Below, piece by piece: positions 50,777 to 60,408 of a stretch of 64,000 bases of DNA (within the stretch, counting starts at the first letter, position 1; every line of letters begins with the position of its first letter). A model generated the notes under the pieces. The model was not told the DNA's origin. It made no database searches and worked only from the letters and a program-made list of their open reading frames with translations. The DNA is from Candida dubliniensis CD36 (Eukaryota; Ascomycota; Pichiomycetes; Serinales; Debaryomycetaceae): the NCBI RefSeq assembly GCF_000026945.1, contig NC_012862.1, positions 612,501-676,500 on the forward strand, in the 5' to 3' direction. The translations under genes and the position numbers were made by a program.

Positions 50777-52158
50777 AACTTTTCCATAAATGTATCCATT
50801 ATTGGTTTATCATTCAATTCATAGTTTTCGAATTCAGGAATATATGCAACAACAGCAGTTAACTCTCCATTGGGTAATGTAGTAATATTCAAGACAAAAT
50901 TATAGACAACCCCAGTATTCAGAATAAAATATAATTGTTCAAATTTAAAAGTACCATTTGAGTTTGATATTTTACCAAGGTTAGAAATTGTCAATGTAAA
51001 CCTCCCACCAATTTTACCAATTTTGTTCTGGAAGAATTCCCACACATTGTCATGTTTAATTAGGTTACCGGTTGATTTGAATGACTTTTTAGTATTTATA
51101 TCATTAGTCATCTGCTTGTGGAACATTTGCATTGATTCAAGTTTATTTTCAATGGTAGGTAAAATAATTGGTGCTCCACATACTAAGGAACCATAAAGGA
51201 AATTTTTGATTTCCTCAGAATAATAACGTCTGCCATTTATAGCAACTAATGAAGATGTATGAGTAGCAGGTGATTTGACCACCGAGAAAACTGTCTCTTG
51301 TAATGCACATACACAGATTATATCAAAATATGTAGTTATAGTAAGTCCACGTGGTCGACAATACCTGGAGATTTGACCAACTTGATTTGAAGTTAGCTTC
51401 AAAAACTTATATTTAGTTTGTAGGTTTTTAGTAACTTGTTTATCAGTATAGAAAACTGATGGATCCAGAGGCCAAATATAGTCACAAATAGTATTGTAAA
51501 ATGGAACACATTTTTTTAAAATAGAATTACTAATCAGTAACATACTTAAATCAAACAAATCTGTTAAATTATCTACTGCTGGTAAAATAGTGGCAGGTAA
51601 ATTTTCAAAATCATGTTGATAATCAAATAAAACATCATAAAACGAATCATCTTTGGCAATTGACAATTCTCTCGCCAAATCTTTTTGGAATTGGACCCCT
51701 GAAAGTCCATCATAGTTTGAATGATCAAATGATACACTTACAAATTGATCTCCATTTGGTCTCCTCTCTTCAAAAACATTGATTCTCCATAATGGTAAAT
51801 TAGCATTGTTCATACTGAAAATATGGTCATTGAGAGATTCCATGACTGTTTCATCAAATGTGTCAATTTTATGAAATTTAACGACATCGTAGAATTTAAC
51901 TTGTTCAAGAACTCGTACCTCGAAATTATGGCCATTAGTAGTTGCTGGATTCCTTTGATCCACTTGGAAAAAATTCTGGACAAACCAACTATTCTTTCTA
52001 ATTAATGAATACAAAGCATTTGATAATAAATTATGGTTGACTCTTCTATTATATTGAACAATAATACTGAAATTTGTGGAATATTTTTCAGTGGTTCTAC
52101 AGATATAATATCGTTCATTAAACTCTGGTTTTCTTCTATGATTTGGTTGTATTATCAT
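50746..52158 (-). CDS. Alcohol O-acetyltransferase family protein (Atf/Sli1-like)
   Basis: 470 residues. The catalytic HxxxD motif is SFDHSNYDG (H146, D150). The start RKPEFNERYYICRTTEKYSTNFSI-type region resembles the conserved N-terminus of the fungal alcohol acetyltransferase family, and the later LTISNLGKI segment is where a DFGWG-like loop would lie in relatives, but that motif is not clear. Members transfer acetyl from acetyl-CoA to alcohols (Atf1/2) or to sphingosine-like drugs (Sli1), so the substrate is unknown. The stop codon lies inside the POP5 coding end. Two TGAGTCA strings lie upstream. Confidence 0.8.
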   Translation of the reverse strand: MIIQPNHRRKPEFNERYYICRTTEKYSTNFSIIVQYNRRVNHNLLSNALYSLIRKNSWFVQNFFQVDQRNPATTNGHNFEVRVLEQVKFYDVVKFHKIDTFDETVMESLNDHIFSMNNANLPLWRINVFEERRPNGDQFVSVSFDHSNYDGLSGVQFQKDLARELSIAKDDSFYDVLFDYQHDFENLPATILPAVDNLTDLFDLSMLLISNSILKKCVPFYNTICDYIWPLDPSVFYTDKQVTKNLQTKYKFLKLTSNQVGQISRYCRPRGLTITTYFDIICVCALQETVFSVVKSPATHTSSLVAINGRRYYSEEIKNFLYGSLVCGAPIILPTIENKLESMQMFHKQMTNDINTKKSFKSTGNLIKHDNVWEFFQNKIGKIGGRFTLTISNLGKISNSNGTFKFEQLYFILNTGVVYNFVLNITTLPNGELTAVVAYIPEFENYELNDKPIMDTFMEKFYDLLILTSS

Positions 52159-52860
52159 GATGAGTCACACCTAAGTTATTGATATGTAAAAAGTAAAAAA
52201 AAAAAAAAACTAGAATAATGATAAAAAACAAAAAAAAAAAAAAAGCCGGATTAGATTAGTTTCAATATTTAAACTTTGATCTGTTTGGTTTAAAGAATCC
52301 AAAAGGAACGTTTTAGAGGAAACTTAACGGGAGCCGATCTCCTAAATGAGTCAGATCTACTCTTAAGCATTGACGACATCATATAATTTTTTCACAATCA
52401 TACTATCTCAATAAAATAGAATTAGTTAACTTTACATCATATTTGCTATAGTATGGGAAACATGACGGTGCAAATCATTTTGGTATAGATCTTTTATTAT
52501 CAGTTTTTGTAAAAATATTGACCCCAAAAAAAAGATTCAATATTAAATTAAAAAGAATTAGTATATTGCCAGCGCTACCAAGTAATATAGTCGTGTATTC
52601 CACCAATAAAGTTTGATAAAGTAACTCTCCCCTCCTAACGCATGATACACCATAAGCGCATACCCCACCTAACGATCCAGTGTTGTACTCGAAGAGATTC
52701 AATGAAAGACTACATTCTAGGCAAAGTTTCAAATTAATTGATATCTTTTTTGTTGGACTTTTAATAGTTGAAATGCTCCTTGCATGTTGTTGTTGTTATT
52801 TTTTTTTTTCTTTCTTTTTCGTTCATTGCAACTTAGTATAGTATTCTAATTTCATCTAAA
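52159..52860. promoter_or_regulatory. Divergent promoter region with two TGAGTCA sites
   Basis: 702 bases between the acyltransferase-like gene and THI6. TGAGTCA, the Gcn4/AP-1 consensus, occurs at 52161-52167, right at the acyltransferase start codon, and at 52347-52353. Poly(A) tracts lie near 52195 and 52230. I looked for thiamine-riboswitch motifs near THI6 and saw none. Confidence 0.45.
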
Positions 52861-54399
52861 ATGAAAGTTGATTATACATTATATTTAGTAACAGATTCAG
52901 GAATGGTTCCTAAATCGTCTTCCTTTCTCAAACAAGTGGCAGATTCTATCAATTACGGAGCTACAATAGTTCAATTACGTGAAAAGTCCCTTTCTACTTC
53001 AGAGTTTATCAAAAGAGCAGAACAAGTCCACGAATTGACACAAAAGCGGGGAATCCCATTAATTATAAATGATCGAGTTGATGTTGCCCTTGCAGTGAAT
53101 GCTGAAGGTGTCCATGTGGGTCAAGATGATATGCCTGCGGCAATTGCACGAAAATTGATTGGTGACGACAAAATTCTTGGGGTAACTTGCTCTAATGTTG
53201 ATGAAGTTCAGGAAGTAGTTGATCAAGGAATTGCTGATTATGTTGGCCTTGGAACGGTTTATAAGACCAATACAAAAAAAGATGTAACTAATCCTGAAGG
53301 AACAGGCCCCAGCGGGATTAGAAAAATGCTTCAAGTTTTGAACAAACACAATTCAAAATCAGGTGCCAAAAAAATTCACAGCGTCGCTATTGGTGGAATA
53401 AACGACTTAAATGTACGTAATGTGATGTTTCAATGTGCTATTCCAGGTGAGAAAATTGATGGAGTAGCAGTTGTCTCTTGTATCATGGCAAATGAAAATG
53501 CTGCCGAAGGAACTTTATTATTATTAACACTTATTTCAGGCTCTCCATATTGGAATATCCCTCATTATGACTCGAAATATATACCAGACTACGAAGCCCA
53601 AATAAAACAATTGACATCATCACGCCCATTGATTCATCATATAACCAATAATGTGGTGAAGAATTTTAGTGCAAATGTAACATTGGCCATAGGCGCTTCC
53701 CCTATCATGTCTGAATTTGAAGAGGAATTTGAAGAACTTGCCTCAATCTATAATACAGCTTTGGTTTTAAATTTAGGTACACCTTCCAAAGAGATGATGA
53801 AAATATTTAAAAATGCAATATTAGCACACCAACCTAGAAATCCAATTATATTTGATCCAGTCGGTTGTGGGGCTAGTAGGGCCAGATTAGAATGTTGTAA
53901 ACAGTTGTTGGATACAGGCTATTTTGCTGTAATTAAGGGCAATGTTGGTGAGATTTTGGCGTTGCAGAAGTTAACAAGCAGTTATATAGAATTGCAAGAT
54001 ATATCTTATATGAGAGGCGTTGATTCGGTTTCAGATCTTACGGAAGAAGATATCATTTACATAGGCAAACAAGTATCTACTGAATTCAAAACCGTTTTGG
54101 TTATAACTGGGCCAACAAATTATATTATTGAAGGGCCGAACAAAGTGTTCAAAGTTCAAGGTGGTAACAAATTGATGGGTTCAATTACTGGATCTGGCTG
54201 TGCATTGGGTAGTACAATTGCAGCATTTGTGACTAGTCAAGCCAAGTCAGCGTATGGTCTTCCAAGTAATTTCAACGCTGCTGTCAATGCTGTAAAGCTT
54301 TATAATAAAGCTGGTGCTGCAGTATCAGAAAAAACTCCTGGTAAATTCATGGCTTCTTTCCTTGATAATTTGTATAGATTGACTCATTTTGATAGTTGA
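52861..54399 (+). CDS. THI6: Bifunctional thiamine-phosphate synthase / hydroxyethylthiazole kinase
   Basis: 512 residues joining two enzymes. The N-terminal TIM-barrel half (about 1-235) is a thiamine-phosphate synthase, with VQLREKSLST, IINDRVDVALA and VHVGQDDMPA blocks. The C-terminal half (about 240-512) is a hydroxyethylthiazole kinase, with HHITNNVVKNFSANVTLAIG and a FDPVGCGASRAR segment, plus GSITGSGCALG near the active site. Together they make and join the thiazole and pyrimidine halves of thiamine in the cytosol. The length matches S. cerevisiae Thi6 (540). It ends 29 bases from the stop codon of the convergent transporter. Confidence 0.96.
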   Translation: MKVDYTLYLVTDSGMVPKSSSFLKQVADSINYGATIVQLREKSLSTSEFIKRAEQVHELTQKRGIPLIINDRVDVALAVNAEGVHVGQDDMPAAIARKLIGDDKILGVTCSNVDEVQEVVDQGIADYVGLGTVYKTNTKKDVTNPEGTGPSGIRKMLQVLNKHNSKSGAKKIHSVAIGGINDLNVRNVMFQCAIPGEKIDGVAVVSCIMANENAAEGTLLLLTLISGSPYWNIPHYDSKYIPDYEAQIKQLTSSRPLIHHITNNVVKNFSANVTLAIGASPIMSEFEEEFEELASIYNTALVLNLGTPSKEMMKIFKNAILAHQPRNPIIFDPVGCGASRARLECCKQLLDTGYFAVIKGNVGEILALQKLTSSYIELQDISYMRGVDSVSDLTEEDIIYIGKQVSTEFKTVLVITGPTNYIIEGPNKVFKVQGGNKLMGSITGSGCALGSTIAAFVTSQAKSAYGLPSNFNAAVNAVKLYNKAGAAVSEKTPGKFMASFLDNLYRLTHFDS

Positions 54400-54428
54400 T
54401 GCAAAAAGCTCTAACTTAGTATTAAATT

Positions 54429-55856
54429 CTATATAGCATTAGATACACAGGAAAATGGTTTTCCATACAAACTTGCTTGATAGGACCAAATAATACTTTG
54501 AATAGTTGCATATAACCCAGGACCAAGAATATAAATCCCTAATCCAAATATTATCACATTTAAACCGTATTGGAACTTCTGGAATATGCTTGCCAGTTTG
54601 AATAATTGAAACAAAGATATATTTTCTCCAGTTTTCTTATAATGGTACAACCTTTTCAATCGGAAAAATGCCAATGCCCAAAAGATAAATCCGAAAAAAC
54701 AATCAAACAATGAAGACATTAAACTCAACAAATCACTGAAAAATGGAATGACTTCGGCAATAACAAATGCAATAGCCCATAGTGTCCCATTTAAACCAAT
54801 CCAAACTGCCCAACCAGTAACAGTATGATTGTTCCTATGAACACTGTTTTTACTGAAAATTTTTTGGAACAAAAATTGGGAGGACACATTACTGTACAAG
54901 GCACCAAGAAATATAATTGTTGGCAAGGCAAAACTAAAGGCAATTTTTTTATAGTTCCCAACTAAAGAACCAAATGCTGGAGCCGTAATATATGCGTTAC
55001 CGACATAGACATATATAATAGATCCAGCCAAGGAAAACGTAATCAATTCACAAATTGTCACCACTATCAATGCCTTTTTAAAGTCTTTTGGTTGCTTCAT
55101 TTGTGAAATAAATGAAGGATACGTGATTTGTCCCACAAAAGTATAAACAATGTTTAACACCGCAGACATGATGTTCACATATTTTTCTCCTTTTGCTGGC
55201 CATGCTGTCCAATGAACTGGGGTACCTTCTTTAAACCCATATGGGTGAGATTGCACACCAACAAATGCCATTGCTAAAACAACAGCAATGAACATAGTGA
55301 TTGCTGAAAAATACCCGACTGAGGACATGTGACTAAAAGTTCTGGGGAGAGAAATAAGGAAGCAAATGATTGCTGAGACGACACTAAAAACAATGGAACA
55401 GATAGTATGGTTATCGCTGATGGTGTTGAAATATTTGGCCCCCACAAGCACATGTAATGCCTGAATTAAAGTATTATTTAAAAGAAATGCCACTGCAGTG
55501 GCATACCAAACCCATTTGGGACCAATTAAATGACGTCCAATATCACACACATCAGTTAAATGAGGATATGCTGCACAGTAGTCAGCAATGATGAGCCCTG
55601 TGTAAAGACACAACAACGAAACAATAACTGTAACAATTAAGCCCAAACCTAATCCTAGCACGGAATAGCTCCAAGGGAATGACATGATCGCAAGGCAAAT
55701 GTATTCACTAAACAATAAACCTGCAGTTCGTTGCCAAGAACAGTTTCGATAATTGATAGCATGATTATTTTCATCTTCTATTTCTTTTTGCAAATAAGCT
55801 TCAGTGTCTAGAGAATTTTCCTCTAGTTGATCCAAATCTACTTTCTCATCAGACAT
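54429..55856 (-). CDS. AAAP-family amino-acid transporter
   Basis: 475 residues from the ATG at 55856; a longer frame from a TTG is not a credible start. A 45-residue acidic cytosolic N-terminus precedes about 11 membrane helices. The SWQRTAGLLFSEYICLAIMS and SFPWSYSVLGLGLG blocks at the first helices place it in the fungal branch of the amino acid/auxin permease family, near the Neurospora neutral amino-acid permease (Mtr) group, rather than the vacuolar Avt proteins. Substrate and membrane are unknown, but a plasma-membrane neutral or aromatic amino-acid carrier is likely. Confidence 0.85.
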   Translation of the reverse strand: MSDEKVDLDQLEENSLDTEAYLQKEIEDENNHAINYRNCSWQRTAGLLFSEYICLAIMSFPWSYSVLGLGLGLIVTVIVSLLCLYTGLIIADYCAAYPHLTDVCDIGRHLIGPKWVWYATAVAFLLNNTLIQALHVLVGAKYFNTISDNHTICSIVFSVVSAIICFLISLPRTFSHMSSVGYFSAITMFIAVVLAMAFVGVQSHPYGFKEGTPVHWTAWPAKGEKYVNIMSAVLNIVYTFVGQITYPSFISQMKQPKDFKKALIVVTICELITFSLAGSIIYVYVGNAYITAPAFGSLVGNYKKIAFSFALPTIIFLGALYSNVSSQFLFQKIFSKNSVHRNNHTVTGWAVWIGLNGTLWAIAFVIAEVIPFFSDLLSLMSSLFDCFFGFIFWALAFFRLKRLYHYKKTGENISLFQLFKLASIFQKFQYGLNVIIFGLGIYILGPGLYATIQSIIWSYQASLYGKPFSCVSNAI

Positions 55857-56639
55857 ATCCAATTTGCAATAAAAAAAAAAGGTTAAACTTTAGCAGGCAA
55901 GATGATTGAAAGAAAACAATGGACCTGAAAAGCCGTACAAAATATTAAAGAAAAAGATTATATTTGTGGTAAAGCAAAACCATTTTATAGCCAAAAGGTA
56001 AGCTCATTTCGTATCTCTTTCTTTCTTTGAAATTTGAAGGTTCTTTTCTTTTTTTTTGTTCATTATGACGAATTCGTAATAATTATGATGATGTTGATGA
56101 AATAGCAAACAAACTTGCCACAGTTTTTTTTTTTTTTAATACTCTTTTCTTTTTTAAATTGTTGTTCTTGTGATACATTTTGTTAAGGGTAGGTTTGTCA
56201 ACAAATTCCATTTTTGCACCAATTAATTAATTGATGCATATCGCTTAAGAGAGGCAAATGAATTTCATATTGGAGAAAGGAAAAAACAAAAATCAGTTTA
56301 GGCAAGAAACCTTTTGACTAACGGGAAACATTTGGTCTATGAAAAAAGGTAAAGACGTTGTATCCAATAATAAATTGGTTATCACTGTAGATCATAATAT
56401 TAGAAATTTCCTGTAAAATTGATCTAGATTATTGTTGCCTGAACGCAGCAAGATCATACTGAAATCAAATTGGATTGTATTGCAAAAAAGAGTATTGTTT
56501 GAGGTACTATTTCTTACAGACCTTTCCTCTCTCCTGGTGTCAATAGCATAACTTCTCTTAAGCTAAAACAACGCAAACTGAGCCTTCTACCATTACTTCC
56601 ATATTATTTCTGCTTAGTTGATAAGTACAATTTCACGAC
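55857..56639. other. Divergent intergenic region, no gene seen
   Basis: 783 bases between the transporter and DTD1. It has poly(T) tracts near 56050 and 56125 and a ttaattaattaatt-like palindrome near 56221-56232. I considered a snoRNA near 56340-56525 but could not define boxes or a fold. Confidence 0.55.
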
Positions 56640-57215
56640 ATGAGAGTGGTTGTTCAGAAAGTCAAGAGTGCGTCAGTTACAGTTGAAGAGAAGATTGTGT
56701 CTTCGTATGTATTTGTGTTTATATACTAGCGGTGATCTGCCAATTGGGTCCTAACACAGACGTTTCACTAACATCTTTGAGCAAACAGAATCGGAAAGGG
56801 GTTGATGGTTCTCGTTGGTATCACCACCACAGATACAGAGGAAGATATTGCCAAGCTCTCCAAGAAGCTTCTCTCCCTCCGTGTGTTTGAGGATTTGTCC
56901 GAGCCACCACAGACTGCCACCAAGTGGTATGGCAAGCCCTGGGCAAAGTCGATCGTAGACATCCAAGGAGAAATCTTGTCTGTGAGTCAGTTTACATTGT
57001 ACGGCACGGTTAAAAAGGGGACCAAGCCTGATTTCCACCGTGCCGCAAAAGGCCACCATGCGGTTGAATTGTACAACAAGTTGCTAGAACAATTGAGAGC
57101 AGGGTTGGGCCAAGACAAGGTCAAGGACGGAGAGTTTGGCGCCATGATGGACGTTGCCTTGGTCAACGATGGTCCGGTGACCATCATCTGGGACACCCAA
57201 GACAGCTCTTTGTGA
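56640..57215 (+). CDS. DTD1: D-aminoacyl-tRNA deacylase, spliced
   Basis: Exon 1 (56640-56704) encodes MRVVVQKVKSASVTVEEKIV and is followed by a GTATGT donor; the 84-base intron (56705-56788) has a CACTAAC branch near 56766 and a CAG acceptor. Exon 2 (56789-57215) continues in phase, giving 163 residues. The DTD motifs are SQFTLYG near residues 94-100 and NDGPVTI near the C-terminus, which form the chiral proofreading pocket. The enzyme removes D-amino acids wrongly attached to tRNA. The splice restores the SIGKGLMVLVGI start of the fold, so the intron is secure. Base composition is far richer in GC than most genes in the window. Confidence 0.95.
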
Positions 57216-57297
57216 ATGAAATAGCACGCTGACCGCACCACCAGTCAATAGAGTGTATTCATACATATATATCCAAGCCATAATCATAACGTGTATT

Positions 57298-57708
57298 CTA
57301 GTATAGTACATTGTAGTCGTTATTTTGAAACAAGAGCACCACCAACTTCCATCTTCTGGACGCAGTCACGACAAACCAGAGTCCAAAGAATAGGAGACTC
57401 CCAAAGAACGCCCCCATTAACATCGTTGAGATCGAGAGCCGTATTATGCTGTAGACAATGTCTAGACCGGCTAGAACAATCGATAACGCAACAATGGCAT
57501 AGTTCGCAGCTTTACTGTTTGAGTACTGGCCGAGGAGTGCGGTCGATGTGACATTAAAGTACTCGTCAAACCCATTCGTGAAGGGTGGTTCAAACGAGTC
57601 CGGGTTGAGGATTAGTAGAATCGGGGGCTTGTTGAGAATGTTACTTTTCAAGTCATCGATAATATTGCGTGACACTATGGATATCAACTGGAGCCAGCTG
57701 CGCTGCAT
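57298..57708 (-). CDS. Unknown small membrane protein
   Basis: 136 residues from the ATG at 57708 (a TTG three codons upstream is not used). I do not recognise it. A soluble N-terminal half contains PPILLILNPDSFEPPFTNG; the second half has two hydrophobic helices (about residues 70-88 and 92-115) separated by a short RLS segment, then a basic RRWKLV end. It is therefore probably an ER or organelle membrane protein with both termini on one side. It converges on DTD1 with 82 bases between stop codons and shares the GC-rich composition of this block, which supports a real, expressed gene. Confidence 0.7.
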   Translation of the reverse strand: MQRSWLQLISIVSRNIIDDLKSNILNKPPILLILNPDSFEPPFTNGFDEYFNVTSTALLGQYSNSKAANYAIVALSIVLAGLDIVYSIIRLSISTMLMGAFFGSLLFFGLWFVVTASRRWKLVVLLFQNNDYNVLY

Positions 57709-57954
57709 GGTTTGCAAGTGTTATGTGGACAGGCCGTGAGATCAAAATTATTTTGCAAATACAAGATTGGACAGAGAACTATCTGGCGAGGGGAGGATGG
57801 TTCTTCCACGGTGGTTGTCTTCTGGTTTGTTGTTTATTCCATTTCTTTTTTTTTTTTTTTTTTTTTTTTTTTTCTGCTTTCTTTTTCTGGAGATAAGATG
57901 GAAACCTAAATCTTATTTTCTGACATTACAGTAGGAACTGGCCATCAACTACAT

Positions 57955-59013
57955 ATGAAGCGACAACGCGAGGAGTCAGAGTCACAGAGAAAGGTGGTGA
58001 AGTACAGCCAGGAGTTGACATTGGTCACTCTCCCCACAGACATACTAGAGCTCATTTTCAAGGACTTGTCGAGACAGGACACGATAAACCTATCGACTTT
58101 AGATCACGAACACAGAAGCGTGCTTAAACCTATTGTGTTTTCCCAGATCCGAGCCAGCTGGAACGATATGAGGAGTGAAATAGACGGGAGAACGAGTTTC
58201 CTCAAGCAGCACAGACACTTGGTGACCCGACTTCGCATAGTCGACTGTGATTCGTATGGGGAATGGAACATGGACATCTTTACCGATTTGTTGATAGACT
58301 TGCCTAGGTTGAGACATTTGCTTATCAACAGCAAGTTCTCCTCCAACTGGCTCAAGTACCGCCAAGACGACAACTTGCAGCAGCTTACATTGTACTTTGA
58401 TTCGCGGGCGCCAAGGGAAAGCGTTGCCAGCACCAGCACCAGCACCACGATCAACCGCATATTCAGTTTGGAGCACATTGCCAACTTTAAGATGTTGACC
58501 AAGTTGCGGCTATGGCACTACCACCTCTACTGGGAAGACGTGTACCCTGTTTTGATTGTAGAGGATGTCGAGCTCCACAATTGCACCTGGGAGTTCCCGT
58601 TCACACTATCACAATTCAACTACAATTCCAACATCAAGCGACTAGTGGTGTCGTATTCTGAAGGTAACGCGTTTGCAGTGTCTGAGCGGTACCGAGAGTT
58701 TTTGCAATGTGGAAACGGAGAAGACTTTTTGAGTTTGGAGGAGCTTGCCGTCACAGTGGCGAGAGGGTCTCTCAACAGCAGTGTGGTATCACGGTTCATG
58801 AACGCTAGCAGTTTCCCGAGACTAAGAACATTGCGAGTGTTTGCAAGGGAAAGTGTGTACAACCTATCACACTGGTTTGGAAAGTTGCCGATAAACACTA
58901 CGTTGCGGGTACTAGACATGCAAGTAGACTATGAAGGCCGAGATCGAGAGAGGGCATTGAAGGAGGCGAAAAGGTATTTTCCCTTTCTTGACGTAAGGAT
59001 ACATAGACCATAA
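57955..59013 (+). CDS. F-box protein
   Basis: 352 residues. An F-box lies near residues 22-65: LVTLPTDILELIFKDLSRQD then LSTLDHEHRSVLKPIVFSQI. The rest (about 90-345) has irregular leucine-rich segments (LPRLRHLLINSKF, LTKLRLWHYHLYW, LEELAVTVAR, LRTLRVFARE), suggesting a divergent leucine-rich repeat substrate-binding region. It would serve as an SCF ubiquitin-ligase receptor through Skp1. Substrate unknown. Part of the GC-rich block. Confidence 0.75.
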   Translation: MKRQREESESQRKVVKYSQELTLVTLPTDILELIFKDLSRQDTINLSTLDHEHRSVLKPIVFSQIRASWNDMRSEIDGRTSFLKQHRHLVTRLRIVDCDSYGEWNMDIFTDLLIDLPRLRHLLINSKFSSNWLKYRQDDNLQQLTLYFDSRAPRESVASTSTSTTINRIFSLEHIANFKMLTKLRLWHYHLYWEDVYPVLIVEDVELHNCTWEFPFTLSQFNYNSNIKRLVVSYSEGNAFAVSERYREFLQCGNGEDFLSLEELAVTVARGSLNSSVVSRFMNASSFPRLRTLRVFARESVYNLSHWFGKLPINTTLRVLDMQVDYEGRDRERALKEAKRYFPFLDVRIHRP

Positions 59014-59146
59014 CCGCAAGGCTGCGAAATATGAGCGTACAATTATTCATTAATAGAACGAATCCAGATCAGAGTGGAAAAAGAAGGAAAAAAAAAAAAA
59101 AAACCAAACAATTTCTAGCACAAGACCCATCTCTCCCACAACACCA

Positions 59147-59800
59147 ATGTACTGGGTGCTACTCCTTCTCGTGTCCATATGTATGGCAAACACAGAAACA
59201 TACTTGGTCCGAGTGCCTGAGTACTACAATATTGTACTGCACCTGTCACCCATACCCAGGGAAACCAGGTTCAGTCGCCAGCTCCATCGGCTCAACACCA
59301 CCCACACAGTGCTACTAGACTACCCCATTGGCACAATCGATGACCAGGATATGTCCAACACAATAACACTCACATACAATACCGTGTCACAACCACGGTC
59401 AACACTACTAGTGCGTGTGAACAACTACGGCGACAATACGTTCACAAATGGCGACATGCTCAACATCAAGCTCTGCTGGCCAGCCACCAAGCCATACGAC
59501 TTTGACATTGGCCATGTGTACATGCACAGCAACGAGTTGGTAGAGAGCGTGGAGGATTCGTTTGATTTGTATGTGGCGATCAGGTACAAGTTCCATGCTT
59601 TTAGCTACGACAACGAGAGGTTTTTGCAACAAGAGACAGCATTGTCCTTCCAATTGTACGTGAACAAATTGCCCAGTAGGATTTTGCCCATTCCGTTGGA
59701 GTTGTACGACACAATCGTCTATTTAGTTGATATCACAATCTTCATTGTCTGGAACATCTTGCCATGCTTGGTGAAGTGTGTTTTGTGTGCCCTGGGGTAG
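59147..59800 (+). CDS. ER membrane protein, probable GPI-mannosyltransferase II co-activator (Pga1-like)
   Basis: 217 residues with a signal-like hydrophobic start (MYWVLLLLVSICMANTETYLV), a lumenal domain and a C-terminal hydrophobic helix near 190-215 ending in cysteines. That is the layout of yeast Pga1, which works with the second GPI mannosyltransferase Gpi18. The start after signal cleavage, NTETYLVRVPEYYN, resembles Pga1 as I recall it, and the length is near its 198 residues. Do not confuse it with Candida PGA-named cell-wall genes. Two CTG codons (59237-59239 and 59243-59245) would be serine here. Last gene of the GC-rich block. Confidence 0.55.
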   Translation: MYWVLLLLVSICMANTETYLVRVPEYYNIVLHLSPIPRETRFSRQLHRLNTTHTVLLDYPIGTIDDQDMSNTITLTYNTVSQPRSTLLVRVNNYGDNTFTNGDMLNIKLCWPATKPYDFDIGHVYMHSNELVESVEDSFDLYVAIRYKFHAFSYDNERFLQQETALSFQLYVNKLPSRILPIPLELYDTIVYLVDITIFIVWNILPCLVKCVLCALG

Positions 59801-60021
59801 TGTTAAATGGAACAAAATATTATGTAGAGTAAAAAAAAATAATGACCACATAGATCGTTGGGACATGTGACTCCAGCAAACCTGAACCGATTCTCTTTTT
59901 TTTTCTTCTTCAGATAATAAAATAAAGGAGAACTATTACAATTTGTTCTCTTTTTTTTTTTGTGTTTTCTGGTCATTGAAAATTCAATTACTTTTTGAAT
60001 CATAAAGGAGTAAATTCAATC

Positions 60022-60408
60022 ATGTCATATAGTGAAGAAGATCCTTTGAGTGAACCAACGAACACTCAACATTTGGATTTGTCTAAGTTATCGCCACAGG
60101 AGTTAAGAATCTATAAAATGTATGGGAAATTACCCACTACCCAACAGATCTTGTCATCCAAATTCCAAGATAAGAAATACTTTGACAGTGGAGACTATGC
60201 TATGCAAAAACAAATGGGTGGTGGTTTAAAGAGTGGTATACCTGGTGGAATGTCTATGAAACATCCGAATGCCGAAAGAATGAAGGAAATGTCAGTTCGA
60301 AATTCAATCAGTGCAACAAACGCCCAAGTTCTTTTGAATGGAAAGTCGGGATTGTTAAATGAAAGAACTGCCCCAAAAGATGAGAATGGGGATGACCAGA
60401 CTAAATAA
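60022..60408 (+). CDS. IGO1: Endosulfine family phosphatase inhibitor (Igo)
   Basis: 128 residues. The endosulfine core LSPQELRIYKMYGKLPTTQQ is followed by KYFDSGDY, with the serine (S56) that Rim15/Greatwall kinase phosphorylates to turn the protein into an inhibitor of PP2A-B55. It acts in quiescence entry and mitotic control. The open frame reaches further upstream, but only from a TTG; the ATG at 60022 is the start. The C-terminus is polar. Which Igo number applies is unknown; most of this clade has one gene. Confidence 0.9.
   Translation: MSYSEEDPLSEPTNTQHLDLSKLSPQELRIYKMYGKLPTTQQILSSKFQDKKYFDSGDYAMQKQMGGGLKSGIPGGMSMKHPNAERMKEMSVRNSISATNAQVLLNGKSGLLNERTAPKDENGDDQTK

Noticed and set aside
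52300..52860. Thiamine riboswitch upstream of THI6
   Set aside because: The conserved core strings of the TPP aptamer are absent.
56340..56525. Possible snoRNA in the transporter-DTD1 gap
   Set aside because: Scattered ACA and AGANNA-like strings, but no two-hairpin fold or paired C/D boxes could be defined.
57084..57311. Minus-strand frames over DTD1
   Set aside because: Antisense to a well-supported gene in a GC-rich region where long chance frames are common.
58099..58919. Minus-strand frames of 99-132 codons over the F-box gene
   Set aside because: Chance antisense frames in GC-rich coding DNA; the plus-strand F-box is recognisable.
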